A stretch of DNA of 64,000 nt from Saccharina japonica (taxonomy: Eukaryota > Sar > Phaeophyceae > Laminariales > Laminariaceae), in NCBI GenBank assembly GCA_008828725.1, contig MEHQ01001845.1:304298-368297 (forward strand), written 5' to 3'. This document shows positions 22,754-33,827 of the stretch, in pieces. The position numbers and the translations under genes were made by a program. Each line of letters starts with the position of its first letter. The first letter of the stretch is position 1. The notes beneath the pieces were generated by a model, which was not told the origin of the DNA, did not search any database, and was given only the letters and a program-made list of their open reading frames with translations.

Positions 22754-23623
22754 AAGCCTCGACCTGGCGTCGATGGGTCACAGAATGAACACACTACTAC
22801 GGGAGGACATAGCTATTCGGACAAAATATGGTGTCTAAGCATAGGGGGGATACCTGTTTCTTCAATCTATCGTGGGTTCGGTTTACAACACTAGCCCATC
22901 CGGAAATGTGTATTATCACGGGTTAGCATAGTAGGCACATAACCAAATATAGTGTGTAAGCAAAGTTTGGGGGGATACACAACTTCTAGGTGTCCCATAG
23001 CATTTGCTTTATTCTATGTAGACGGAATGAACTGAGTTCCTCCACTCAATATACGTATATTTGGATCCTTATAGGGGTAGGGATGGGTTGTCGGCAACAG
23101 CATTTGTCGTCTGTGCGGACTGTCACGGCGTGTGTAGAAGGGTTGGACACGGCGTTGACGGGCCATGTCATTCATCAAACTAGTGTTTCATTCAAGGGTT
23201 TCCTGGATTACACTCCGAATACCCTTTCTACAGGGAAGATTATTCCTGTAACCACTCAACCATATTAGTTCTGCTTTCCTTTTTCTGTGCATCGACCTGC
23301 TCGCTTTTCTTGTTTTCGATTATAACAAAAGCACCAGCAGATAATTTTGTTCTAAATTAGTTTGCGGTCCCTACCAACCCGCGGACAGTATATTTTATAT
23401 TCCTTTTCGTATATCTACTCAGCATTTTATTTTAGACCCGGCGGTACGGATAGATCGCCTTTGTCGTCCGCCTTTCTCAGCCGCAGGATAGAGATATGAA
23501 TCAGGCGTCAATGGGTGGTAAACCGCACGATATATAGAAGATATATACATATCTTAAGGCTGGTGTAGTATATAGGCGTGAAATACATTTATTTATAGAT
23601 ATGACCAGGAGAGGGGATAGGCT

Positions 23624-24075
23624 GTCCCCCAACCCTCTTTGTCGCCCATCCGTGTCGCCAGGGAGTAGAAAGGAACACCACATGTTCGTTTTCGTTTTGG
23701 CATTTGCAGTTTGCCAGGCCGACATTGTTCGTTGGGCCCCGAGTATAGATACATCGTGTACGCAACAACAGTCGTTGTCGTGTGTCTATGTTACCACGGA
23801 GTAGAAAGGTCGATCGAGTTTTTGTTTTCTTGAAGGATGGCACGCGGTAGGAACAGTCGTTTGTCCTGCGTCTGTCTGAGTTGCCACTGAGTAGAAAATT
23901 TTGATCGAGTTTTGTTGTGGATGGCACACTGTACCATACTTTCATTCGGACGTTCTACGGGTGCTAGTCGTATACCGAGTGCTTCTATTGATAAAGATAG
24001 GCCTGTCGTGTATGGAGACATATCGTCCCCAACAGTCATGGTCGCCCGTCTATGTTGCCACAGAGCATATACATG
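23624..24075 (+). repeat. Diverged tandem array, four visible units
   Basis: A motif like CAACAGTCGTTGTCGTGTGT followed by CTATGTTGCCAC(G)GAGTAGAAA recurs near 23640, 23770, 23860 and 24035. Spacing varies from about 90 to 175 bp, so the array is old. Confidence 0.5.
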
Positions 24076-24425
24076 AGTTTACCACTTTTTCAATGCAATG
24101 GTTGAGGTACACTGTACGAAACAGAAGGAATGGTTCATTTAGTATGATCTACTTGGCTTGGAGTTCGGGTTAAGGGATAGGATACGTTGTTGTTTGTTTG
24201 TTCTATTCGTCTCGTGCAATGGGTACCCCAACTATGTCCTGGAACAAGGTGGTAAGCAGCCCTCTAGAACCTGTTATGGGTGTTCTATGCACCTACAGAA
24301 CAGTGACGAAGATTAACCCCAACCTACTGTGGAATATCTATATTCGTCGCGGAAGTGGAGCCGATGCCATCGCTACACCGACGCGGGCGTTCTGCGCTGT
24401 TCCAGCGGTAGCAATATACCTTTAT

Positions 24426-24670
24426 CAGTCATCCCGCGGTAGGGGCGCAGCAGAATTTTCTGAGCTCGTCACATGAGGAGCTCAATGTCTCACCCGAAAC
24501 ATGACTTCGGAATGTTTCGTTCGCGCAACCCGACCAAACCTTCCAATGTGGTAGCCCAGAAACAAACATACCAGTAAAATACTAATAGTATCCGGTGGTT
24601 GCTCACGTGAAGGCACAGCCGGCCAGAAAATATTGGGCCTAAAAGTGGTCCCGCTACCGTGGGATTGCTC
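24426..24670. mobile_element. Family 2 MITE with target duplication TTAT
   Basis: Ends are CATCCCGCGGTAGGGGCGC and CCGCTACCGTGGGATTGCTC; TTAT flanks at 24422-24425 and 24671-24674. A palindrome near the left end (GAGCTCGTCACATGAGGAGC) is typical of the family. Confidence 0.8.
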
Positions 24671-24823
24671 TTATACCATGTCGTACTCGTAGTGTTCTTT
24701 TTCTATTGTGGGCCCGCTCGGCCAAAAAACTTCGCATTGGTAGTTTCGGTTAACCCTGTTCCCGTTGAAGACGAATGGAGTCACACAGAGTAATCAAAAC
24801 ATGTGATTTCCACATAATATAAG

Positions 24824-25083
24824 GAGGCGTGCCACGATAGGGGGGAGCACGTTCTGTCAAAAATATTGTTTTGGCTGACCGGGCTCCTTAACCCAGTGCC
24901 GATGTGTTATACCATATTTGTTCTTGGTATTCCTACATACGATTAGGCGATTTGGATTGTTCGTCGGATTGTACTTCTAGCGTTTCTCAAAATCAGCTTT
25001 TTTACTTACTATTAGTGTTGACCTCCTCAAGTGAGGAGCCTTTGGAAAACAAATGGTGCACATCTCCCTTAAGATAGCATGCC
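24824..25083 (+). mobile_element. Family 1 MITE, forward, diverged
   Basis: The left end is GAGGCGTGCCACGATAGGGG; the right end includes a 4-base insertion (CATCTCCCTTAAGATAGCAT). The GACCGGGCTCCTTAACCCA block is intact. Confidence 0.7.
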
Positions 25084-26327
25084 TTTAATTCGCATGTTGA
25101 AAAACCTGCAGCCTGGATGGTATACGTACTTTATCCGCTAAATCTACATACTGTAGGTAAGTTGCGGTCTGAGGTGAGGTATGTCGCTCCTGACAAAATT
25201 AGCTCTGGTGACACACTATTTGAAGCAGTCCTACTTTATCAGCGTGTTACGGTTTTGTTTGTTTGGTATTTTTTTTGTTTGATTTCTTCCGGCAGAGTCG
25301 CGGGTCACAGGTGGTCCTGTTCGTTCTGACCGACGAACAGATTGGTGAAACAAAGCTGCCTACCATATCACACGTGCACCTTTGTATGAGTTGTTCGTCG
25401 TTAGTTGAACAGACAACAAAGGTGCTTGCTCACTTTACGTACCGAATATATCAATGAAAACCCGATTGCACACGCTCGAGCTCGGCCTGTCGAACGCTCC
25501 ACAGACCTCGTCATTATCTTCGATGTATGTGCGCAACATATGTACGTGAGCTTGTCCCGTATGCCCACGACGACTCCCACAGGGACTGAAGACATTACAC
25601 GAAGTACCTGTGGAGGAAACCTCGAGAGGAGAAATCGAATTTACAGTGGTTCACGAGATACGACTATAGGAAGTTTTGTACGTTTCTTGGCTAGCCCAGC
25701 TCGTACACTAAAGTTACCGCTGAAGTATAGAGCACCCCCTCCCCCCTTGAATAATTAGGAGATATAAGCTGCGCTACCATCCAGGCTGTTTTGTAGGGTG
25801 TTGGTACTGTTCGGTCAATAGACATCCCAATAAAAGATAATATTAAATTCATACTACGTATCTCAAGACGTTATTTAACTTTGACAAAAGAGGGGCACGC
25901 TATGGCACATTCACCGAGATGGACTCGACCGAAAAAACAAACGATTTATCAATAGACCATACAATCCTTCCCAAGGTCACAGTGGACGCGCACCTCTAGT
26001 GCGGTGAGATTTGTGGACGAAACATTAAAAAAACGACTCAACTTTTCACATTTTTCATGTTTTCCTTGGTGTTAGCATTCCCTTCTCTTTTGAGTCTCTC
26101 TAATCCGTAGTGCGGTGTCGGCAAAGTTTGAGTTTCGTGTACACTTGACTCGCCACATAATTGCTTGTTGTGCGGCAAGGGCTTGTTTCATGCGATGTTA
26201 CGATGATAGCACGACTCTGAAGATGGTATCGGCGGGGTCGGTCGACGCACAAACTACTTGCGTGCTGCTGGTACCATCCTGAACTCGGACACGAATTATG
26301 ACACGCTCTCCAGATAACTATCCTCTG
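25084..26327. other. Intergenic DNA, nothing recognised
   Basis: No open frame with gene-like codon use and no member of the identified repeat families was seen. Confidence 0.5.
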
Positions 26328-26593
26328 GACTCTTGCTACGATAGAGGGTGCACCATGTTTTTTCTGCAGCTTCTCGCTTGAGGAGATCTATACTAATAAC
26401 AAGTCAAATACAGATTTAGGTGACAATAGCAGTGCTACAGCAGTACCTCATTATTAACAATTCCATCGCCCAAGAATGCAAAGCCAATATTCGGAACACA
26501 AGAAAGAACGTCCGACGGTTTCGGGCTGAGGAACCCTATCATTCAGGAACCGTTTCAGCCAAAAAAAGGTATACCTCTATCGTAGCACGCGGC
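26328..26593 (-). mobile_element. Family 1 MITE, reverse
   Basis: Ends are GACTCTTGCTACGATAGAGG and CCTCTATCGTAGCACGCGGC, with internal blocks for the reverse orientation in order. It lies directly upstream of the possible orphan exon. Confidence 0.8.
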
Positions 26594-26778
26594 TTTTGTT
26601 TCATCTGTTAGAGCAGCACGCTGCCAACACACTGCCCGCCTACCACCCCCGCGCCGAAATATGGGGTAGTTTTGATACTGTAATTTCGTGGCCTTGCCCT
26701 TGGACAAAAACGTTACGACGAGGTGAAGAAACAATCGGCGGCATTGTTCGCCCCTCTTTCCTTTGCGCGGTGCTGAAG

Positions 26779-26946
26779 GGCACCCCTACCGTGAGGCCGC
26801 AAGTGGGCGCGATCTCCGTGTCACCCGACGACACCTCCTTCGTCATCGACCACGAATCACAACACGACGACGGCCGCAACGACAACACTTTCTTCACCGG
26901 CTCGGGGTTTAGCATTCGTCAACCGCCCCGGGAAGGACGGATTTGA
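26779..26946 (+). CDS. Possible orphan terminal exon, hypothetical
   Basis: A GC-rich patch reads GTPTVRPQVGAISVSPDDTS and onward to TGA at 26944-26946 (55 residues) with codon use like the real exons (many GAC, AAC, TTC, GTC, GGC). A pyrimidine-rich tract with a possible acceptor (cctctttcctttgcgcggtgctgaag) lies just before it. No partner exon or homologue was found, and the frame stays open upstream to 26596. It may be the last exon of an undetected gene or a gene relic. Confidence 0.3.
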   Translation, partial: GTPTVRPQVGAISVSPDDTSFVIDHESQHDDGRNDNTFFTGSGFSIRQPPREGRI

Positions 26947-29617
26947 TGCGGACCTAGACATGTGTTATTTTAGTGGCAGCAGCTTTGGGCTGAATACTTT
27001 TTTACCCCGTCATGGGTATAACATTTACAGGTCGGTATTTATGTATATTGCAATGCGACCAGAACCTTACCTTCTGGAGTTGAGTTTGGACAATCGGTGC
27101 ACCGTACTGCACGGTCAACGTATTGTGTCCTTGCGTTTCGCACGGGCCTGTGTGGGATGTATGCCAGATCGTACGCCATTTAATGCTATAAATGGCAACC
27201 CCGGTAGGTTACTAGATTTACACCTCGCTCGATAGAATACCCGGGTACCCAACATCGAATACCCTACACACTCAATGTGCCGTTGATGCACGACATGCCA
27301 CCCCGCTTCTCTAGATGCTGCACTGGTACAATACGCGAAACTTTAGAACTAAACGGCATGTATAGTTAGAGGTCGTTAAAAAAACGGACGACTTTAATTA
27401 CCGCACCACCTTGTATCTTTGGGCAGACTGGCAGACTGTAGTTGTCAGTACTGAAAGTTTCAGGTTCATTGTGCAAGACTCTTCACCGGGCACAGGCAAT
27501 ATCGTTTCGTCAGATGTGAAAGTAAAAGTATGACACACGTACTGGGCATTTCGGACACGGCCACCACATTTGGGAGGTACTGCGCTTGTGATGACAAGAG
27601 CAAGGATAACGCCTGCCAGATTCATTGATCGCCATTACCCCCCAAGCTACCAGCACACACTCACGCACACACCATCGCACCACCGCAACACCAACGTCCA
27701 CCCGGCCGCGTCACAGTCTGTCGGTAGCCGACACGCAGGAACGCTCACCACCCGCACACCTTCCTCTCCGTGAATAAAAAGTGAGAGCAATACGTAAACA
27801 GTACGCGACATGTGATACCTGGTAAAACGTTTAGGAGTGTTAATTTCATTTTGATTATATTTTCAGTATAATAATGTAATATGACCTCAGCGTCCAGCGC
27901 TACTCTCAAAACCTACTGAATTTTATAACCGCCTTCAGTAGCCTATTATGCTCAACCTTGGTATCACAATAGGTCACGAGCCTTAACTAACGTAGGGGGG
28001 TTCTTACTTGCTGCCACGTGATGTACACCTGGTACAGGCACTACAGGACCCTTATTATGCAGACTCGTGCGAGGATGTTGTGGTAGAAGATTTTGTCTTC
28101 AACGATCCCGTCCGTCTAAAGGGGGTGTACTAAATAATATTGGCGCCACCTGTGCCCTACAGCAGTATAGACCTGCCCGTAAGGAAGGTGAATGTGCAGT
28201 GAGCATCAGGCTCTTAGTGTTTGCCGAAGGCGGGGTCACCTTCGCGTACCGCGCGTTTAGCATCCATCGAAGGTGTAGACACGTACTTTTTTGGCGGAGA
28301 TTAGGAAAGGGTGGCCCTTGCTTGGTTATCTCTACAGGGCCGAGTTTCGAGCGTGGCAGCCGAGCACTAATCAAACTCGCCACTCGAACACAGAGCGACC
28401 CGTCCTGATACTTGTTTGCACTTAGAATGTATTTCTACTGCATCCACGCCATCTCTCCAGTCGCACCGTTCCTGTCTCTCAGCGAAGCCAATTAACTCAG
28501 CATGTCCCTACTCGCCATAAAAGGGTATATACCCTGGTGCGGAATAGGTGGGTATACCAGTACTTGTGCAAGTAAACGCACTTCAAGTGATGTACACTTT
28601 GCACTGTGTGTAGTAATACAAAACTTCCTTTGTGTTTACCGTACTCCCGTCTATTGGTATAGCTTCGCTCTACTCGTGTCTACCTCCCTCTCCCTTCGTA
28701 TCTCAGACCCAGAACGACACGGTGGACCCCCCTCCCCACCGTACTTGTCTACCCTTGTGCGTGTTTACGGCGAGGAGAGTTCAGCACTTTAGTGCCTCGT
28801 CAATTCGCGTTGAGTGTTCCACCATCCAGCTTGTACTATTGTTTGCACATCATAGAGTCTCCTAAACAAACACAAAAATGTGGAATTCATACTTACTCAA
28901 GTGAATAATTAGTAATTATACTGTACCCCCCACCGTATTCCACTTGAAAACAAACAAGTACAATATCCTAACCAACTCCAGTGGACTATTCATTCAATGA
29001 ATCAACCCCCCACCGTATCATTAATTAACAAGTTACTTTAGCTACAGCAGTGTGGCATAATGGTTTTTGAAAAAAGACACGTACATAATAAGTTGTAGTG
29101 TCGATACATATTTCACGCTAAAAGAGTGACACAGCAGTACTATATCCCACGTATCACGTACCTCGAAAAACAATACCTTGTATGTATGTACCAAGACCCA
29201 ATGCTATCGGTATGGCAACCATTGGGGGGAGAGTATCCTTCGTTTTGTGATATGTATGCGTGGAGTTGTGTCCGCAACGGGTGCCTGTTGTGGCGATACG
29301 ATATACAGAACCGACTCTATCCAGCAGTACCCAGATTTTCACCTGTACCGACAATCTTGGGGCGTGCTCATGCTACAGCCTTTTGCTATCGCGCCCAACC
29401 GCCACACCGTCGCAATCTTACACGGTCCCCGAGTCATCCTCTGGTACAGTAGCATAGGCCCGCAAAAACGAAACGCCTGACTAACTTGTGAGGAAATAAT
29501 ATAACCTAGAACCCTGCTGCGATGATAAAGCTTTACGAAAAGTACCGTATATTTACAGTCTGACCTCTATATCCCTAACAGACAACACCCTTATACAACT
29601 TTGAGCATAGCTGGGGA
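26947..29617. other. Intergenic DNA, little recognised
   Basis: 27630-27800 (CACACAC-rich, then TCTCCGTGAATAAAAAGTGA) resembles 42575-42750 and may be an end of an unidentified repeat. A CCCCCCACCGTAT motif occurs twice at 28925-29007. Nothing else stands out. Confidence 0.4.
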
Positions 29618-29890
29618 GACGCGTGCTACGATAGAGGTAGCACTTTTAGTCTGGTTTTGTTTCTGAATTCATCGGGCTTCCTTAACACTAAAACGTCCGT
29701 TTTTTCATTCTCGTTATTGAATACCAGGTAGTTTTTAATCGTATACTCAGGTTTTCTTTGGGATTTCTCGTCGGGTAGCACTTTTCATGGCCTCGAAAAT
29801 AAGTTTTTTTTTGTGAGGTTTAGAGCGCCCCGAGTGACCATTTTCGGAAAAAAAAAAAACATGGTGCATCTCTACCGTAGCATATGCGTC
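29618..29890 (+). mobile_element. Family 1 MITE, forward, with target duplication GGGA
   Basis: Ends are GACGCGTGCTACGATAGAGG and CTCTACCGTAGCATATGCGTC without internal loss; GGGA flanks at 29614-29617 and 29891-29894. Confidence 0.88.
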
Positions 29891-30261
29891 GGGATATGTT
29901 GCAGGATTTAGTGTTGCGCTCGCCCGTTGAGCACGACATATCATCATTCATCCAACTTCCTTAGCGTCTTCCAATCAGCAAGCCTTGTTTTCTCATTCGG
30001 CTGTCGCCGTTCATTCGCCTATCTATGCTGTATGGGATGGACCCGCCAACAAAATAGACCCCATCTCAAAGCAAGCCTGTTTTAAGTTAAATCATGGCCT
30101 TGTCAGACCTTGGGTGTTGACTACAATATAGGATTTAGTGTACCACTCGCCGTCGAGCACAAGTTCTCGAGCCACGTTTCTTAGTGCTCTACTCGTATAA
30201 AAAAGTGACCCTCATGGTCTTATTAGGCTCTTTTGTATTCGTGGGGCTTGCATTGTACAAA

Positions 30262-30537
30262 TTTTATACCAGGTATATATAGTATACCTGACATGTTTGT
30301 TTCAGACTGATTAGTTTTTTTTTTTTTTTTTCCTCCCTTCACAAATAGACGCACACTTCCTGAATTCTACAGCCTCAGATTGTGTCCCCCTCATACGGGA
30401 TGTACACCCTAAATGAGGACATATAAAATCCGTAAGTACGCGCTATCAAAGTATTACACTCAGCTAGCAAAGATGAGCTTCGACGAAATCCTCGAGCTCA
30501 CAGCTGTTTTTTTTATTTATTATTTTAGTATATATAT
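30262..30537 (-). repeat. Dispersed repeat, copy 2
   Basis: It is the reverse complement of 8899-9185. A poly-T tract (30314-30331) replaces part of the A-rich region in copy 1. Both copies keep a short open frame (MRTYKIRKYA...) that is too short to call a gene. Confidence 0.8.
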
Positions 30538-30653
30538 GTATGTTATAAACAGTAAGTTTCGACCCCAAACGTTTTTCATTGGCGGGGCTCCTCCAGTGAG
30601 CAACCGACCAATAACTATGCAAAAGTGATCGAATTTAACAGTTTTATTGTTCG

Positions 30654-30713
30654 TATATCATATATTTTGTTCGTGTATCACATATTTTGTTCGTATATCA
30701 TATACCACTCTGT
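30654..30713 (+). repeat. 24-bp minisatellite
   Basis: TTGTTCGTATATCATATATT recurs three times with single changes. Confidence 0.85.
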
Positions 30714-31723
30714 CCCCAAATTGAAAAAAAAATCTCCTAAACTAATATTCAACAAAAACGGTGCTTATACTTAGGGACATATTGGTACATGGTATATGCC
30801 CAGCCTAACACAGCGCATGGGAGGGTTCATCTGGGCGTGCGTACAATAGGTGTCCAAACTTACGTTTTGGATGAGACGTATGGAGCCTTCCACGTGAAAC
30901 GGCCTCCGGGAAACTACTGCCTGTAAGCTGTACCCCTACTGCTGTACCAATGTAGCATAAACTAACCCCCCTCGTGCTGTAAGGGCTTGCGCTGCGTTCT
31001 TGTACTCAACGTGAACTCCCCCACCAGCCGGACAGACCCTGAGCTACACACAGTAGCTCATTTGTCCCCCACCTATTAAAGCAGGCAAACCCATGTCAAT
31101 AGGTACCAGATACCTAATCATGCCCCACGTCCGCCACATAGGTTAGAGCTAATATATCTTTCCACAGCTCAGTCACCGAAAAAAAGGCCGGAATAGTAAT
31201 TCCCACAGATCAAATCCGGCAAGCGGGTGTGAAGAGCTACGCCATCAAAGCTTACAGCCGGCAAATGCGTGATGGCTCATCATGTAGCTCCCAAAATCTA
31301 TCGACTGATTTACCCCGAAATTAGCTACACGTATTTCTGAGCTAGGGAGGACTGGCATGTCCGATGTTGTATTTTGAATCCCCCATATTTTCTCTACTTT
31401 TGTCTTGGTTGGTGTACTGAAACGATGTGTGCGGGTTGTTGGCGTTTGGTTTTTGCATGCCAGATACGTCCGACATCACCCACTAGCTCATCCACCCCCC
31501 TTAGCTCAAAGCAGCCAAACGTACGTAAATAGTCAAGCTAGTTTGCGATAGTCTCAAAATACTTTGAGCCGTTGCCGGCTCTCTTCTCTGTACGAGGGAC
31601 GACCGGTTCTCACGCGCAGGCTGCTCAAATGGCCCTGCCCCTCCGGATGAACGGATTTCGTCCCTGAAGCAGTGATGTGTCCTCAGTCCTTGACACATAG
31701 TCGATTTTGGTGGAGGTAGTGTG

Positions 31724-31976
31724 GATGCGTCTATGATACAGGTAGCGCGTTTCCGTGGAAACATTTTCGGGATGATTGCGCTCCTTAACCCAAACTCGGC
31801 GTATTTTCATTCTCGTGCTGCAATATTGTTGAGACTGTTTACTCAGGCCACGGGATTGTTCATCGGGCAGCACTTTCCATTTTCCTCGAAAATCTGTTTT
31901 TTGGACGAACTATAGAGCTCTTCAAGTGACCACCGTCAGAAAAAAAGCGTGGTGCACCGCTATCGCAGCATGTGTC
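31724..31976 (+). mobile_element. Family 1 MITE, forward
   Basis: Ends are GATGCGTCTATGATACAGG and CCGCTATCGCAGCATGTGTC, with flanks TGTG and TGCG. The internal CTCCTTAACCCAAACTCGGC block is intact. Confidence 0.8.
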
Positions 31977-33041
31977 TGCGTTTCGTGCCTAAAGCCGCCC
32001 CTCCGACCTGATCCCTAACTCTAGCCCTGAGCCAAGGATCCGTGCTATGTAGGATTCCGTGTTTAGTAAGACCATAGGTTGATTCGGCCGTTTTTGGTGG
32101 TGTGCTTCGGAGTACTCTAGGTTGATGGAGCCTCGTATACTACATCCCTTAGACAACCAGAGTGTCCAAATTGCTATCACAGAACTATTGACCATCAGCA
32201 GGTGACCACTACCGAAAGCGGTCGGTGACACGGCTCACGCCTCGTGTGGCTTTTGCTTCGGTTTCGTGGAACACGCCACGTCGTGTCGGACAAGCTCCGC
32301 CAAAAAGAATACGAACATTAAGTGTGGAATAGCAAAGAAGCCCATAAAGACTTATGAATTTGATTGTTTCGAATTGCGATTGAAAATGGCTACTTGGCTA
32401 TTCACCGTTCGACCAATCGGATGCAAGGCATATCCAACGAATTTGTTTTTCCGAAATACAGAACAAAAAAGCCAGTTAAAAGGGGGCCTTATGCTGAGCT
32501 CTTTAAAAACGTTGTGCAAGCCCCCCACACGCCTGTGGTAGCTGCACTTCACTGTAAACCTATATCCGTTCACGTGCCGATTTGCCAACAATAATAGTGG
32601 ACGCACAGCATGCAGGAAATCCCACCAGCTGGGTATGTGTTCCGAAACATAGTGTCTACTTCAAAAAAGTAATATAATTGTTTTTAGACGCTTTCACACA
32701 AAAGCAAAAATGGGGGGGATATATATGCACACCGACTATATACCTCCTTGACGAAAGGGCGGACCTGCGGGTGGTACGTTCACTTGTTTTCCTTCCGAAA
32801 ATATGTTGTCAAAAGTGTCCACACTGGCCAAAAACAGGCCAGGTGTTCGTAAAAAGACTCATAGATAGACGTGTGCATAAATCAACGGTCTAGTTCGAAA
32901 TCGTTGTGCAGTTTGGCTGGGGAATACATTTCCGGTGTTTCACTGGAAGCAGCCTGTACTCATACAGGTTTCCCTCGTGTTTTTCTGCGCGTTTATGTTC
33001 CACAGTACCCTTGCGGACCCTTGGAGGACACCATCGATACC

Positions 33042-33827
33042 ATGAAGAAGGCGCCGGCAGCGTTCGCCACGCCTTTTCTCTATGGGCTGCTGCTGCTGGC
33101 ACGCACCCCTTTCGTTAGCGCGCAAACCGGCACGATCACCGAGTCCTACAAGGGCATCGATTATGTGATCGACCGCTACGATGTTAACGGCGTACCCAGC
33201 TACGAGGTTAGCTTTGACGACTCCGGCTTCACGTCCACGTACGAAATCGACCGTAGAGGGTTCGTGACGACGATCTACGCCGGCACCGAGTCGTACAGGA
33301 TGAGTTACAGGCCCAACAACGACAAGCTGAGAAATGTTTTCCGCCTCTCCTCCCGCCGTCAGCTGGAAGAAGGACACGACTCCGCTGACGTGGCCCATGT
33401 TGACGAAACCGTTCGCTCCACCTTAGGCGTGGCGGGTGAAACCGCTTCCGCTCTCGGCGCCAGGCGCCGATTGCTCATTTGCGACGAATGCGTTAAGACG
33501 TGGGAAACCGTGTGCGACAACGGGGTTGACACCGTTTGCGCCCTGAAGGGATTCGGTAGCCCGATTCTGTCCTCTGGGGAGGTGTCGATCGGCGTGTTCT
33601 GCAAAGACTTCGGGGCAGTCTGCCGCCAACACACGGCCGACAAGGTTTGCGAGGATGAGTGCCGTGTGATCGAGCCGTCAAAGTGCCTACCGCCTCTCAC
33701 CATCACGCTTGAGTACGAGAAACTCGAGGGGTCGGCATACTCGTCCAGTGAAAGCGATTCGAACTTCCTCGACCTGTTCGTCGTCGAGCCTGGAGGGCAG
33801 ACGGCTTACTGGGGTAACGGCGAGACG
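33042..33827 (+). CDS. Paralogue A exon 1
   Basis: The start context is gataccATGaag. It encodes 262 residues: signal peptide, strand-rich N-terminal part, the nine-cysteine module and the first half of the C-terminal region. The donor ACG|gtaaga is identical in paralogue B. Confidence 0.88.

Larger units (their letters stand above)
30620..33041. other. Intergenic DNA upstream of paralogue A
   Basis: Apart from the minisatellite at 30654 and the MITE at 31724 I see no feature. The promoter of paralogue A must lie near its 3' end, but no TATA-like element is clear enough to call. Confidence 0.4.

Noticed and set aside
23624-24075. CRISPR-like array
   Set aside because: The units are diverged and irregularly spaced, and the window is eukaryotic.
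32871-33041. N-terminal extension of paralogue A by 57 residues
   Set aside because: The extension is not conserved in paralogue B and would bury the signal peptide; the ATG at 33042 aligns with the start of B.
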